Of a stretch of 64,000 bases of DNA, positions 16,877-24,965 are shown piece by piece (positions within the stretch are counted from its first letter, which is position 1; the number at the start of each line of letters is the position of its first letter). The DNA is from an uncultured Clostridia bacterium. Lineage in GTDB: Bacteria > Bacillota > Clostridia > Peptostreptococcales > Anaerovoracaceae. Both the position numbers and the translations under genes were made by a program. The stretch lies in contig CAKQOW010000002.1 in NCBI GenBank assembly GCA_934256595.1, positions 1 through 64,000 of the forward strand. Direction: 5' to 3'. A model generated the notes under the pieces. That model made no database searches and was not told the DNA's origin. It saw only the letters and a list, made by a program, of their open reading frames with translations.

Positions 16877-18417
16877 TACGCTCTGCCCTCCTTCTTTGCT
16901 CCCGCCATATAAAGGCCGAGTTCTTCAACTGTCGTCTTTTTAGGATCAAGCTCTCCTACTATTTCGCCCTCGTACATTACGAGTATTCTGTCGGAAACGC
17001 TCATTACCTCATCAAGTTCCAGAGAAACCAGAAGCACTGCAGCGCCTGCATCTCTCTGTTCAACAATACGCTTGTGTATAAATTCTATGGCGCCTACGTC
17101 AAGGCCTCTTGTCGGCTGAACCGCAACAAGCAGTGACGGTTTCTTGTCCATTTCTCTTGCAACGATAGCTTTCTGCTGGTTGCCTCCCGACATACTTCTT
17201 GCCTTTGTAACAGGTCCCTGACCCGAACGCACATCGTATTCGTTAATAAGCTTCTCCGCATAGGCTCTCATATTGTCTTTTTTGATAAAGCCTGCCTTTG
17301 ATACAAACTCCGGTTCAAAATATCTTTCGAGGATCATATTCTCCTCAAGTGTATAGTCAAGCACAAGACCGTGCTTGTGTCTGTCCTCAGGAATATGGCT
17401 CATCTTCTGATTGCGCTTCCTTATGGAAAGGTCGGTTATATCCTCTCCGCAAAGAGTGATTTTGCCGCCTGAAACGCTTTCAAGCCCTGTAACTCCGTAT
17501 ACAAATTCCGTCTGACCGTTGCCGTCGATACCTGCAATGCAGACGATTTCTCCGGCTCTGACTTCAAGAGATACGTTTTTGACCGCGTCGTTTTTGTGAA
17601 GCTTGCTTGCAACGCTCATATTTTTAATTTCAAGAACAACCTCTCCCGGCTGCGCAGGTTTTTTGTCCACCGCAAACTGAACATCTCTGCCTACCATCAT
17701 TCTTGAAAGTTCTTCCTTGTTTGTGTTTTCGATATCTACAGTTCCTATATATCTGCCTTTTCTGAGAACCGTACATCTGTCGGCAACCTCCATTATCTCG
17801 TTCAGCTTGTGTGATATGAACAGAATGGACTTGCCCTCTGCCGCAAGGTTTTTCATTATCTGCATAAGCTCTTCTATTTCCTGCGGTGTAAGTACTGCTG
17901 TAGGTTCGTCAAATATCAGTATTTCATTGTCCCTGTAGAGCATCTTGAGAATTTCCGTTCTCTGCTGCATACCTACTGTAATGTCCTCTATATATGCGTC
18001 AGGGTCAACGAGAAGACCGTACTTCTCTGAAATTTCCATTACTTTCTTTCTGGCCTCTGCTTTTTGCAGAAAGCCTTTTTTGCACGGCTCAACCCCCAGT
18101 ATGATATTGTCCAGCACCGTAAAGCATTCAACCAGTTTGAAGTGCTGATGTACCATACCTATGCCAAGATCATTGGCATCATTAGGGTCGTTTATCTCGA
18201 CTTTCACGCCGTCCTTGTGAATTTCGCCCTCCTCAGGCTGATAAAGTCCGAAGAGCACGCTCATAAGTGTTGATTTTCCTGCACCGTTTTCTCCAAGCAG
18301 TGCGTGGATCTCGCCTTTTTTGAGCTGCAGTGTGATATCATCGTTTGCGATAATTCCCGGAAATCGCTTGGTTATATGCAGCATCTCAATCGCATATTGC
18401 TGATCCAAAGGCTCCAC
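16876..18417 (-). CDS. BMP-family ABC importer, duplicated ATPase (YufO/NupO-like)
   Basis: 513 residues containing two ABC domains, as in sugar/nucleoside importers. The first is canonical: Walker A GENGAGKST, signature-like region TVGMQQRTEI, Walker B ILIFDEPTAVLT. The second has IAGIDGNGQTE in place of a canonical Walker A, SGGNQQK as signature and LLVAVQPTRGLDVGA as Walker B, so it is probably the degenerate half seen throughout this family. It follows the lipoprotein gene after a terminator-like hairpin, which should lower its expression relative to the binding protein. Confidence 0.92.
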   Translation of the reverse strand: MEPLDQQYAIEMLHITKRFPGIIANDDITLQLKKGEIHALLGENGAGKSTLMSVLFGLYQPEEGEIHKDGVKVEINDPNDANDLGIGMVHQHFKLVECFTVLDNIILGVEPCKKGFLQKAEARKKVMEISEKYGLLVDPDAYIEDITVGMQQRTEILKMLYRDNEILIFDEPTAVLTPQEIEELMQIMKNLAAEGKSILFISHKLNEIMEVADRCTVLRKGRYIGTVDIENTNKEELSRMMVGRDVQFAVDKKPAQPGEVVLEIKNMSVASKLHKNDAVKNVSLEVRAGEIVCIAGIDGNGQTEFVYGVTGLESVSGGKITLCGEDITDLSIRKRNQKMSHIPEDRHKHGLVLDYTLEENMILERYFEPEFVSKAGFIKKDNMRAYAEKLINEYDVRSGQGPVTKARSMSGGNQQKAIVAREMDKKPSLLVAVQPTRGLDVGAIEFIHKRIVEQRDAGAAVLLVSLELDEVMSVSDRILVMYEGEIVGELDPKKTTVEELGLYMAGAKKEGRA

Positions 18418-18471
18418 CTCCTCAAATAAAATTAGAAAAAATATATAAATTATTGCGTTTGCCTGTCAAAA

Positions 18472-18502
18472 CAAAAATCAGGGATGCCGTATGACATCCC
18501 TG
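18472..18502 (-). terminator. Intra-operon terminator/attenuator after the BMP lipoprotein gene
   Basis: 8-bp stem CAGGGATG/CATCCCTG (18479-18502), then ATTTTTGTTTTG on the minus strand. Partial read-through would feed the ATPase and permease genes. Confidence 0.8.
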
Positions 18503-18516
18503 TTGCTGGCAATCAA

Positions 18517-19686
18517 TTAACCCTTAATCTGTCCCTGGTAATCAACCTTAGTCTTTTCACCCTGGAATTCTTTTGTAATGTCATTGTCAACTTTGATTTC
18601 GCCTGAGTTTAACTTAGCAACCAGTGCCTTGTAGTCGTCTGCTGTGAAGTCATCATTGAACTGAGTTGAGTCAGGAATCTGAACATAGTTTTCTGACGGT
18701 TCATCTGAAATGATTCCAAGTGTTGCAATCTGTCCTGCGTATTTGTCCCAGTTTCCGTTTAATACAACGTCCTTGAGAGTGTCATAAGTTGCAGGGTAAA
18801 GGCCCTTCATAGCTGATGTAACTGTGATACCTTCGCCGTACTTTTTGTCGATTACAGGCTGCTGGTCTGTGTCAACACCGATGATCTTGCCGTCAACTTT
18901 AACTGCAGCTTCTGCTGCTGATGTATAGATTCCGCCGCCGCATGCAAATACGACTTCTGTGCCTGCCTTGTACCATGTATCCATTACTGATGTGATGTCT
19001 GCATCACCCTGGAACTGTCCGCCGTATACGTATTTAACTTCTACGTCTTTGCCTAATTCTACAGCAGCAGCGTCAACACCCTGTACGAAGCCCTGTCCGT
19101 AACGAACTACTGCAGGAACAGCCATTCCGCCAAGGAATCCTAAGTCAGTGTATCCAAGCTTAACTGCAGCATAGCCTGCCATATAACCTGCAAGCTCTTC
19201 CTGGTATACTACGCAGTATACGTTTGACATATCAAAGTAGTCTGCAAGTTCCCAGTTGTCAGGATTGTAGTCGTATTTTTCGCCCTTTGCAGCAACAGCA
19301 GCCTCAAGAAGGTCGCCCTTTGCAACGTCGAGTGCGATGAATTTAACGTCAGGATAGTTTGGAGCAGCTTCTACGATAGCGCCGCCAAATGCATAGCCCG
19401 GCATTACGATAACATTGTAACCCTCTGATACAGCAGAATCGATCATTGATACTCTGTCTGCAGTGTTGTCTCCTGCAGGCTTGAAGTAGTTGAACTCAAG
19501 ACTGTTCTCTTCACAGAAAGCCTTGCAAGCCTCATAAGTTGTCTGGTTGAATGATTCATCAGTAATATCACCGTAGTCAGTAATCATTGCAACCTTGTAG
19601 TCTGTAGTCTCTGCGTCATTGCCGCCACAAGCAGTGAAAGCAAACAGCATTGCTACGCATAATAATACTGCAAGTAATTTTTTCAT
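18517..19686 (-). CDS. BMP-family nucleoside-binding lipoprotein
   Basis: 389 residues from the ATG at 19686 (MKKLLAVLLC), which has RBS GAGGAGGAAC; upstream codons of the frame are leader. Lipoprotein signal peptide with lipobox FTAC and lipidated Cys20. The BMP domain follows (YKVAMITDYGDITDESFNQTTYEAC, GYNVIVMPGYAFGGAI, VFACGGGIYTSAA, GVDTDQQP). It captures nucleosides outside the membrane for the adjacent importer and is first in the operon, as is normal for a binding protein needed in excess. Confidence 0.93.
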   Translation of the reverse strand: MKKLLAVLLCVAMLFAFTACGGNDAETTDYKVAMITDYGDITDESFNQTTYEACKAFCEENSLEFNYFKPAGDNTADRVSMIDSAVSEGYNVIVMPGYAFGGAIVEAAPNYPDVKFIALDVAKGDLLEAAVAAKGEKYDYNPDNWELADYFDMSNVYCVVYQEELAGYMAGYAAVKLGYTDLGFLGGMAVPAVVRYGQGFVQGVDAAAVELGKDVEVKYVYGGQFQGDADITSVMDTWYKAGTEVVFACGGGIYTSAAEAAVKVDGKIIGVDTDQQPVIDKKYGEGITVTSAMKGLYPATYDTLKDVVLNGNWDKYAGQIATLGIISDEPSENYVQIPDSTQFNDDFTADDYKALVAKLNSGEIKVDNDITKEFQGEKTKVDYQGQIKG

Positions 19687-19728
19687 ATTGTTCCTCCTCA
19701 ATAGAATAATAAATTTAATACTCTTTGA

Positions 19729-19756
19729 ATTATAAACCATATAACAATATTGTTAA
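19729..19756 (-). promoter_or_regulatory. Promoter of the BMP importer operon with a palindrome over the -35
   Basis: -35 TTAACA (19751-19756), 16-base spacer, -10 TATAAT (19729-19734). The perfect 14-bp palindrome TAACAATATTGTTA (19742-19755) covers the -35 region, a good position for a repressor site. Confidence 0.6.
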
Positions 19757-19829
19757 AGCCTTTTTTACAAATATCTAATATTATCTGACAAAATAAACAT
19801 AGTAATAATGCAGCTACCGCAACTGCGAA

Positions 19830-20660
19830 CTAATAAAGCTGCGGTCTTCTGTGCTTTAACAGAGGAAGCTGGTCTCTTATGCTGTCCTCATAGTCAAAAT
19901 CAATATCGGCATATATAATGGTTTCCTCTGTTTCTGCTCTGGCTGCAAACTCTGCCCATGGTGTTGTCACGCAGCTGTAGCCGTATGCCTGATATACGCC
20001 CTCCATACATCTTGCAGGAGATATTGCCGCAAAGTATATCTGGTTGTCAAGAGCTCTTGCTCTCATGGTAAGATCCCAGTGGGCAGGACCTGTCGTAAGG
20101 TTGAATGCGGCAGGCAGGAATACCATCCGCGCGCCGTCAAGAGTCATTTTTCTGAAAAGCTCCGGAAATCTCACGTCATAGCATATTGCTATCCCTATTT
20201 TGCCGTATTCGGTATCTATTACGGTGGCGGTATCTCCCGCAGTCAGTGTGTCGGACTCCATAAATCTGATACCGCCTTTGACATCTATATCAAACAGATG
20301 CGCCTTGCGGTGTCTGCCTATAATCTGTCCCTGTCTGTCAAATGCAAAGCAGGTGTTGTAAACTCTGTCATTGTCAAGCTCAGGTATTGAGCCTCCGATA
20401 AGGTATACCGAAAGTTCCTTTGCAAGTTCTGACATTCTGCCTGCGGTTTCTCCGTCCGCACTTTCAGAGTATGCCCTGAAAAAGTCATTTGAATACGGGC
20501 AGTTCCACATTTCCGGAAGCGCTATTATCTGAGCGCCGTTTGAGGCTGCCTCTCTTATCATCTGCTCCGCCTTTGCCCACGTTTCTTTTTTGTTCTCTGA
20601 TATATCCTCTTTGAGAGAACCTGCCATCTGGCACAAACCGATTTTAAATGTCATAGTCAC
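19830..20660 (-). CDS. Carbon-nitrogen hydrolase (nitrilase superfamily, omega-amidase-like)
   Basis: 276 residues with an intact catalytic triad: Glu50 (ALPEMWN), Lys119 (HRKAHLFD) and Cys160 (AICYDVRFPE). Landmarks are closest to the Nit2/omega-amidase branch (MTLDGARMVFLPAAFNLTTGPAHW). Such enzymes hydrolyse small amides, for example alpha-ketoglutaramate. N-carbamoylputrescine amidase, which would fit the agmatinase neighbour, is an alternative that sequence alone does not exclude. It overlaps the agmatinase gene by 17 bases, so they are coexpressed. Confidence 0.85.
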   Translation of the reverse strand: MTMTFKIGLCQMAGSLKEDISENKKETWAKAEQMIREAASNGAQIIALPEMWNCPYSNDFFRAYSESADGETAGRMSELAKELSVYLIGGSIPELDNDRVYNTCFAFDRQGQIIGRHRKAHLFDIDVKGGIRFMESDTLTAGDTATVIDTEYGKIGIAICYDVRFPELFRKMTLDGARMVFLPAAFNLTTGPAHWDLTMRARALDNQIYFAAISPARCMEGVYQAYGYSCVTTPWAEFAARAETEETIIYADIDFDYEDSIRDQLPLLKHRRPQLY

Positions 20661-21549
20661 GCCTCCTGTCTATTATTGAAAACACTTCCTCTATAATTCT
20701 CATCGCCGCCCAGCTTGTAATATCATTTATATCAAGCGGCGGTGCAACCTCGACTATATCCATATGCCTTACCGGCAGCTCCGAAACTATATGCCTTACA
20801 AGCTCAATCAGCTCTCTTGATGTGATTCCGCCTGAGCATGGCGTACCTGTGCCCGGCGCAAATGCAGGATCAAGCACATCTATATCAAGTGTGAAATATA
20901 TGCTGTCATAATCTTTGAATTTATCATATATTTCATTCCAGCAGTCCATATATCCTCTGCGGAACACATCCGTTGCCGATATTACGGAAATTCCGTTTCC
21001 CGAGGTCATAATGTCAATCTCCTCCGGCTCTGCTGCTCTGATGCCTAAAAGAAGCATGTCCTCCGGCGATACTATATCATCTAAAGCTCTTTTTTCCGTG
21101 TTGGCATGTGACCATATATTACCCTCATAACAGTCACATAAATCCGGATGCGCGTCAAAATGTATAATTCCTGTCTTTTTGCCGGTCTCATATTTTTTAA
21201 ATGCCTTGTGGAGAGGTATTGTTACTGAATGGTCCCCTCCGATAAACAGATTGAAATTTCCCTGCTTCATAACATCAAGGGCCTGCTTCTCAACTCTTGC
21301 GAAGCTTTCATTCCACGTTCCCGACATATCCACATCTCCGAAGTCATATACAAGGTTTTCGGAAAGCACATGCCAGTCATCAGTTGCGCATGGCATATAA
21401 AGCTCTGCAAATTCGCGTATTTTGGCCGGAGCCTCCGCTGCTCCCGCCTCCTGTGTGGTGCCACCGTCAAAAGGAATGCCAAGCACTGAAACTGCAGCCT
21501 CAGCAGGTTCTTTTGCCGTAATGTCAAGCCATTTATACATCATCTCCAC
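20644..21549 (-). CDS. speB: Agmatinase/arginase family ureohydrolase
   Basis: 301 residues. All binuclear manganese ligands are present: His107 in GGDHS, Asp132/His134/Asp136 in FDAHPDLCD, Asp222/Asp224 in LDIDVLDP. The loop after the first ligand set and the small size fit agmatinase (agmatine to putrescine plus urea), but formiminoglutamase and guanidino-acid hydrolases share these motifs. It overlaps the DUF4317 gene by 17 bases and the nitrilase gene by 17 bases. Confidence 0.82.
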   Translation of the reverse strand: MEMMYKWLDITAKEPAEAAVSVLGIPFDGGTTQEAGAAEAPAKIREFAELYMPCATDDWHVLSENLVYDFGDVDMSGTWNESFARVEKQALDVMKQGNFNLFIGGDHSVTIPLHKAFKKYETGKKTGIIHFDAHPDLCDCYEGNIWSHANTEKRALDDIVSPEDMLLLGIRAAEPEEIDIMTSGNGISVISATDVFRRGYMDCWNEIYDKFKDYDSIYFTLDIDVLDPAFAPGTGTPCSGGITSRELIELVRHIVSELPVRHMDIVEVAPPLDINDITSWAAMRIIEEVFSIIDRRRDYDI

Positions 21550-22684
21550 CTCCTATGTTTACATCAAGACCGTTTATCTCGACACCGTCTCCTGCCGGTA
21601 TAAGTATGTATTTCCTGCCGTCCAGAATTCTGGTTTCAACCATATGACTGAACTCCGGAGCTACGGATATTTTTATCTCAGGCGTTGTTATCTCGAATTT
21701 TCTGCTTTCGATCACATTCCCCGGATTAAGTACGGCATCATCACCAAACTGTTTCTCACATTCTCTGTGAAATGCTTGTGTTTTTTCTTTGTCTATACCG
21801 CTGTTTCTGAGTATATCCTCAACGTCATCAATATACAGTTCCGGAAGTTCAGGCTCTTTGCTCTCCTTGTGTATGGCAAGTTTTTCTCGTATCTGCTCAT
21901 GCACCGCCTGAACCACATCAAAGCTGCAGTCTGCTTCAAGAGCTTCACAAAGCGCCATGCCAAAAGCTCCCCGCTGCGCTCCTGCTGACATCGGTTTTTT
22001 TTCGACATTGAATACCGCATCTATAAATTCACTGTGAATATCGTTGACGTCCTTTGTATAATAAAGTGCATTATATATGTTCGCAGTTCGATCATCGAAG
22101 GCAGGAAACATAAATCCTATTTCGGGAGCCGCCACGACATGACCTGTGGAAGTGCTTCTGAATTCTTTTTCGTCTGCAAAGTATCTCAGAGCCATTGACG
22201 CGTCCTTTACCGGATATATACCGCAGATGAAATATCTGAAAACCTCGTCCGACCCCTCTGCCCATACCTCTCCGTCGCCGCCTCTAAACGGCACGTCATA
22301 GGTATCTGACGCAAGCAGTATTACATAGCTTTTGTCACCCATATCTGCCGACTCTATTATCTTCGTATAAAAGGACTCTCTGGCAGCTTCATCTTTGAGT
22401 TCCGAGTCTCTCAGTTTCATCAGAAGTCCATGTTCTTCGCTTCCTGAAACCTGTGAGGTTGAAAACTCTATATCAAGGAGATTTCTTCCCAGAGTCCCCG
22501 ATATTGATTTTTTGAGCAGCTTAATATACATCTCTGCTTCTTCTTCGGGCATCAGTCCCACAGACATATCTATGTATGATACAATTTCTCCTGCCGCATT
22601 GACATAGCAGCCGTATATACGGGTTATACTGTCCCTGTCAGGCTTAAACCGCCTGCGTATTTCATTTAGTTCTTTCTGATTCAT
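21533..22684 (-). CDS. DUF4317 domain-containing protein
   Basis: 383 residues, soluble, acidic, no signal or membrane segment. It matches the Clostridia-specific DUF4317 family as I recall it: start KELNEIRRRFKPDRDSITRIYGCYVN, then EIVSYIDMSVGLM, DEVFRYFICGIYPVK and FMFPAFDDRTANIYNALYYTKD. No catalytic motif can be pointed out and no function is known. It leads a three-gene operon in which each junction overlaps by 17 bases, linking it to the agmatinase and nitrilase. Confidence 0.8.
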   Translation of the reverse strand: MNQKELNEIRRRFKPDRDSITRIYGCYVNAAGEIVSYIDMSVGLMPEEEAEMYIKLLKKSISGTLGRNLLDIEFSTSQVSGSEEHGLLMKLRDSELKDEAARESFYTKIIESADMGDKSYVILLASDTYDVPFRGGDGEVWAEGSDEVFRYFICGIYPVKDASMALRYFADEKEFRSTSTGHVVAAPEIGFMFPAFDDRTANIYNALYYTKDVNDIHSEFIDAVFNVEKKPMSAGAQRGAFGMALCEALEADCSFDVVQAVHEQIREKLAIHKESKEPELPELYIDDVEDILRNSGIDKEKTQAFHRECEKQFGDDAVLNPGNVIESRKFEITTPEIKISVAPEFSHMVETRILDGRKYILIPAGDGVEINGLDVNIGGGDDV

Positions 22685-22818
22685 TGTAATGCCTCTCTAT
22701 CTGAAAACTTATATTTATATTATCAAAAATGCAGGAGTTCTTCAACAGAATATAGCATAATCAGATTAGAGGATTCAGGCAGATCGGGCACATAAAGTGA
22801 CAAAATCGTTTCTCCACT

Positions 22819-22858
22819 AAAAAAGCTGCCGCATTAATTATGTAATTAACACAACAGC
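22819..22858 (-). terminator. Strong terminator after the first Rpn gene
   Basis: 15-bp stem (22825-22858, several G-T pairs, tight loop) followed by TTTTTT on the minus strand, about 25 bases after the gene's stop. Confidence 0.85.
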
Positions 22859-22883
22859 CATTTTATCTTTTACATCATTATAG

Positions 22884-23801
22884 TTACAGTTTTTCGATTT
22901 CTTCTATGGATAACCCTGTATACTTTGAAATTTCATCAACAGGTTTGTTGTCCTCTTTCATGGCTCTGGCCATATCGAGTGCTTTAGAAGCCTCGCCGCG
23001 TTCTTCACCGATTTTTTCACCCTCGGCAAAGCCCTCGCTTCTGCCCTGTTCGATGCCCTTCTCAATGCCAAGGTCATATCCGTCCTGTCTGGACATCTCC
23101 ATTGCTTCCTCCTGTGTCAGCTCCTTAAACATCATTCCTACCGCCTCCCTGCCATAATTACTCAGAAACTCCGGCAGTATTCCGTCCTCAATACAGCTCT
23201 CCATTATATCCACTATATCTCTCTCGGCAAGAGTTTCTCTGGTTTTGCTGTATGCTCTAACCCTCTCGACAAACATACTGTACTGCTTCAGGGTAGGGCT
23301 TTTTTTAAGAAGTTCACTGCCTGCATCTTTATTTATATTATATACCCTGATGATTAATTGTAAAGAGCATTCTCCCTCCTTGTCCATATATGCGTCTGAC
23401 AATTTCATTTCGTGGTATGCAGGCATATGCCGTTCGCCGTTATAAAGCATCACAAAGGCAGGGGTAGGAATTTTTACCGGTGCTTCCTTATACAGATCTT
23501 TCGGGTCAATCATCTGCCTTATTACCTCGGTTATGTATATCAGATCTCTCAGACACATGTTATTATTGATGCTTGACTGATGCTCTACCAGCAGCACAAA
23601 TTTACCGTCCATAACAAAAGAGATATCATTCTTCATAGTCTTGAATATAACTTCCTCTATGGTGGTTATATCCACACTGTCATCTTCTGTATAGTTTGTA
23701 TCAAATATCGCATTATACATCTCTATGAGTTTATCCTTTTTGCTGAACAGCATGCGAAACAGGCTGTCTTTATATTTTCTGTTAAGTTCTGCCATCTCCA
23801 T
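22884..23801 (-). CDS. Rpn family recombination-promoting nuclease / PD-(D/E)XK putative transposase (copy 1)
   Basis: 305 residues. The N-terminal nuclease domain contains KYKDSLFRMLFSKKDKLIEMYN, NDISFVMDGKFVLLVEHQSS (the Asp...Glu-x-Gln core of the PD-(D/E)XK fold) and LRDLIYITEVI. The C-terminus has a Glu/Gly-rich repeat (GIEKGIEQGRSEGFAEGEK) ending VDEISKYTGLSIEEIEKL, typical of this family. Rpn proteins cut DNA and promote RecA-independent recombination in E. coli, and some act in phage defence; in Clostridia they form large families. A paralogue lies at 39259-40119. It has its own promoter and terminator. Confidence 0.85.
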   Translation of the reverse strand: MEMAELNRKYKDSLFRMLFSKKDKLIEMYNAIFDTNYTEDDSVDITTIEEVIFKTMKNDISFVMDGKFVLLVEHQSSINNNMCLRDLIYITEVIRQMIDPKDLYKEAPVKIPTPAFVMLYNGERHMPAYHEMKLSDAYMDKEGECSLQLIIRVYNINKDAGSELLKKSPTLKQYSMFVERVRAYSKTRETLAERDIVDIMESCIEDGILPEFLSNYGREAVGMMFKELTQEEAMEMSRQDGYDLGIEKGIEQGRSEGFAEGEKIGEERGEASKALDMARAMKEDNKPVDEISKYTGLSIEEIEKL

Positions 23802-23856
23802 CCTCTCCTTAATTAGTGTATTTATGTAATAATATGGCTACATAACCCGTAACTAT

Positions 23857-23885
23857 ATATTACCAGCACAAACATAGTATGTCAA
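23857..23885 (-). promoter_or_regulatory. Sigma-A promoter of Rpn copy 1
   Basis: Minus strand: -35 TTGACA (23880-23885), 17-base spacer, -10 TAATAT (23857-23862); about 55 bases to the gene start. Confidence 0.65.
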
Positions 23886-23993
23886 TATTTATTTTCTATT
23901 TTTTAACTTATAATACTTTATTTTTACATTTAAAGTAAAACTGTGCTTTATTTATCAGGTTTTTACATTACAGCCCGTATACAAGCAGTGCAC

Positions 23994-24020
23994 AAAAAAA
24001 GGACGCGATTTCTCGTGTCC
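23994..24020 (-). terminator. Terminator after sigG
   Basis: 8-bp stem (24001-24008 with 24013-24020, one mismatch, loop of four) followed by TTTTTTT on the minus strand. Confidence 0.85.
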
Positions 24021-24050
24021 CACCTGTTTCAAATAATTCAGCGCTTCCTG

Positions 24051-24821
24051 TCACACATATTTCCTCATATATTTAAGGGCGTTCTTTTCGAGCCTTGACA
24101 CCTGTGCCTGACTTATGGCAATTTCCTCTGCCACTTCCATCTGGGTTTTGCCCTCAAAAAATCTCATCTCAAGTATGTGACGCTCTCTCGGATTGAGCTT
24201 TTTCATTGCCTCTGACAGAGAAAGATTCTCTATCCACTTTGCATCTGTATTTTTGAGATCCCTGACCTGATCCATTACATATATGGCATCGCCGTCATCA
24301 TGGAATACAGGTTCAAACAGCGACACAGGCTCCTGTATTGAATCAAGCGCCAGTACCACATCCTCCTGCGGAAGTTCAAGCTCCTTCGATATTTCAGCTA
24401 TGGTAGGCTCCCTCTGCAGCTTCCTGCCCAGCGTTTCTTTTGCGGTCAGCGCCTTGTAGGCCGTATCCCTCAGCGACCTTGAAACTCTGATTGAGTTATT
24501 ATCTCTGAGGTACCGCCTTATCTCCCCTATAATCATAGGCACCGCATAAGTTGAAAATCGCACGCCGTGACTTGTATCAAAATTATCCAGCGCCTTGATA
24601 AGCCCTATGCAGCCCACCTGAAACAGATCATCCGGATTTTCGCCTCTGTTTCCAAACCTCTGAATTATGCTTAGAACAAGCCTGAGATTACCTTTGATAA
24701 ACTCCTCTCTTGTTTCCATGTCCCCCTGCTTTATCTTTTCCATCATAGCCTTCATCTGCTCATCTTTATAAACCGGAAGCTTAGATGTATTCACACCGCA
24801 TATCTCTACCTTATTAGCCAT
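24051..24821 (-). CDS. sigG: Late forespore sigma factor SigG
   Basis: 256 residues. The N-terminal NKVEICGVNTSKLPVY is diagnostic for SigG and distinguishes it from SigF. Region 2 (NLRLVLSIIQRFGNRGENPDDLFQVGCIGLIKA, FSTYAVPMIIGEIRRYLRD) and region 4 (KTQMEVAEEIAISQAQVSRLEKNALKYM) are intact. It drives late forespore transcription after engulfment. Unlike many Clostridia, spoIIGA and sigE are not in the adjacent sequence; the gene is bounded by terminators and stands alone downstream of the phosphate regulon. Confidence 0.96.
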   Translation of the reverse strand: MANKVEICGVNTSKLPVYKDEQMKAMMEKIKQGDMETREEFIKGNLRLVLSIIQRFGNRGENPDDLFQVGCIGLIKALDNFDTSHGVRFSTYAVPMIIGEIRRYLRDNNSIRVSRSLRDTAYKALTAKETLGRKLQREPTIAEISKELELPQEDVVLALDSIQEPVSLFEPVFHDDGDAIYVMDQVRDLKNTDAKWIENLSLSEAMKKLNPRERHILEMRFFEGKTQMEVAEEIAISQAQVSRLEKNALKYMRKYV

Positions 24822-24914
24822 TACCCAATACCTGCCTTACCGTCAATTCTCTCTATATAAAAGGTTGCTCAATCGGCAGGCTTTTTATTCTGACTAAATC
24901 CAAAAGTATCTTCC

Positions 24915-24953
24915 AAAAAATGCGAAACTGCCATATCTTCGAAATATGACAGT
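24915..24953 (-). terminator. Terminator after phoR
   Basis: 10-bp stem (ACTGCCATAT with ATATGACAGT on the plus strand, 24927-24953, one G-T pair); a run of six Ts follows after a few bases on the minus strand (24915-24920). Confidence 0.75.
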
Positions 24954-24965
24954 CCGTAACTGATG

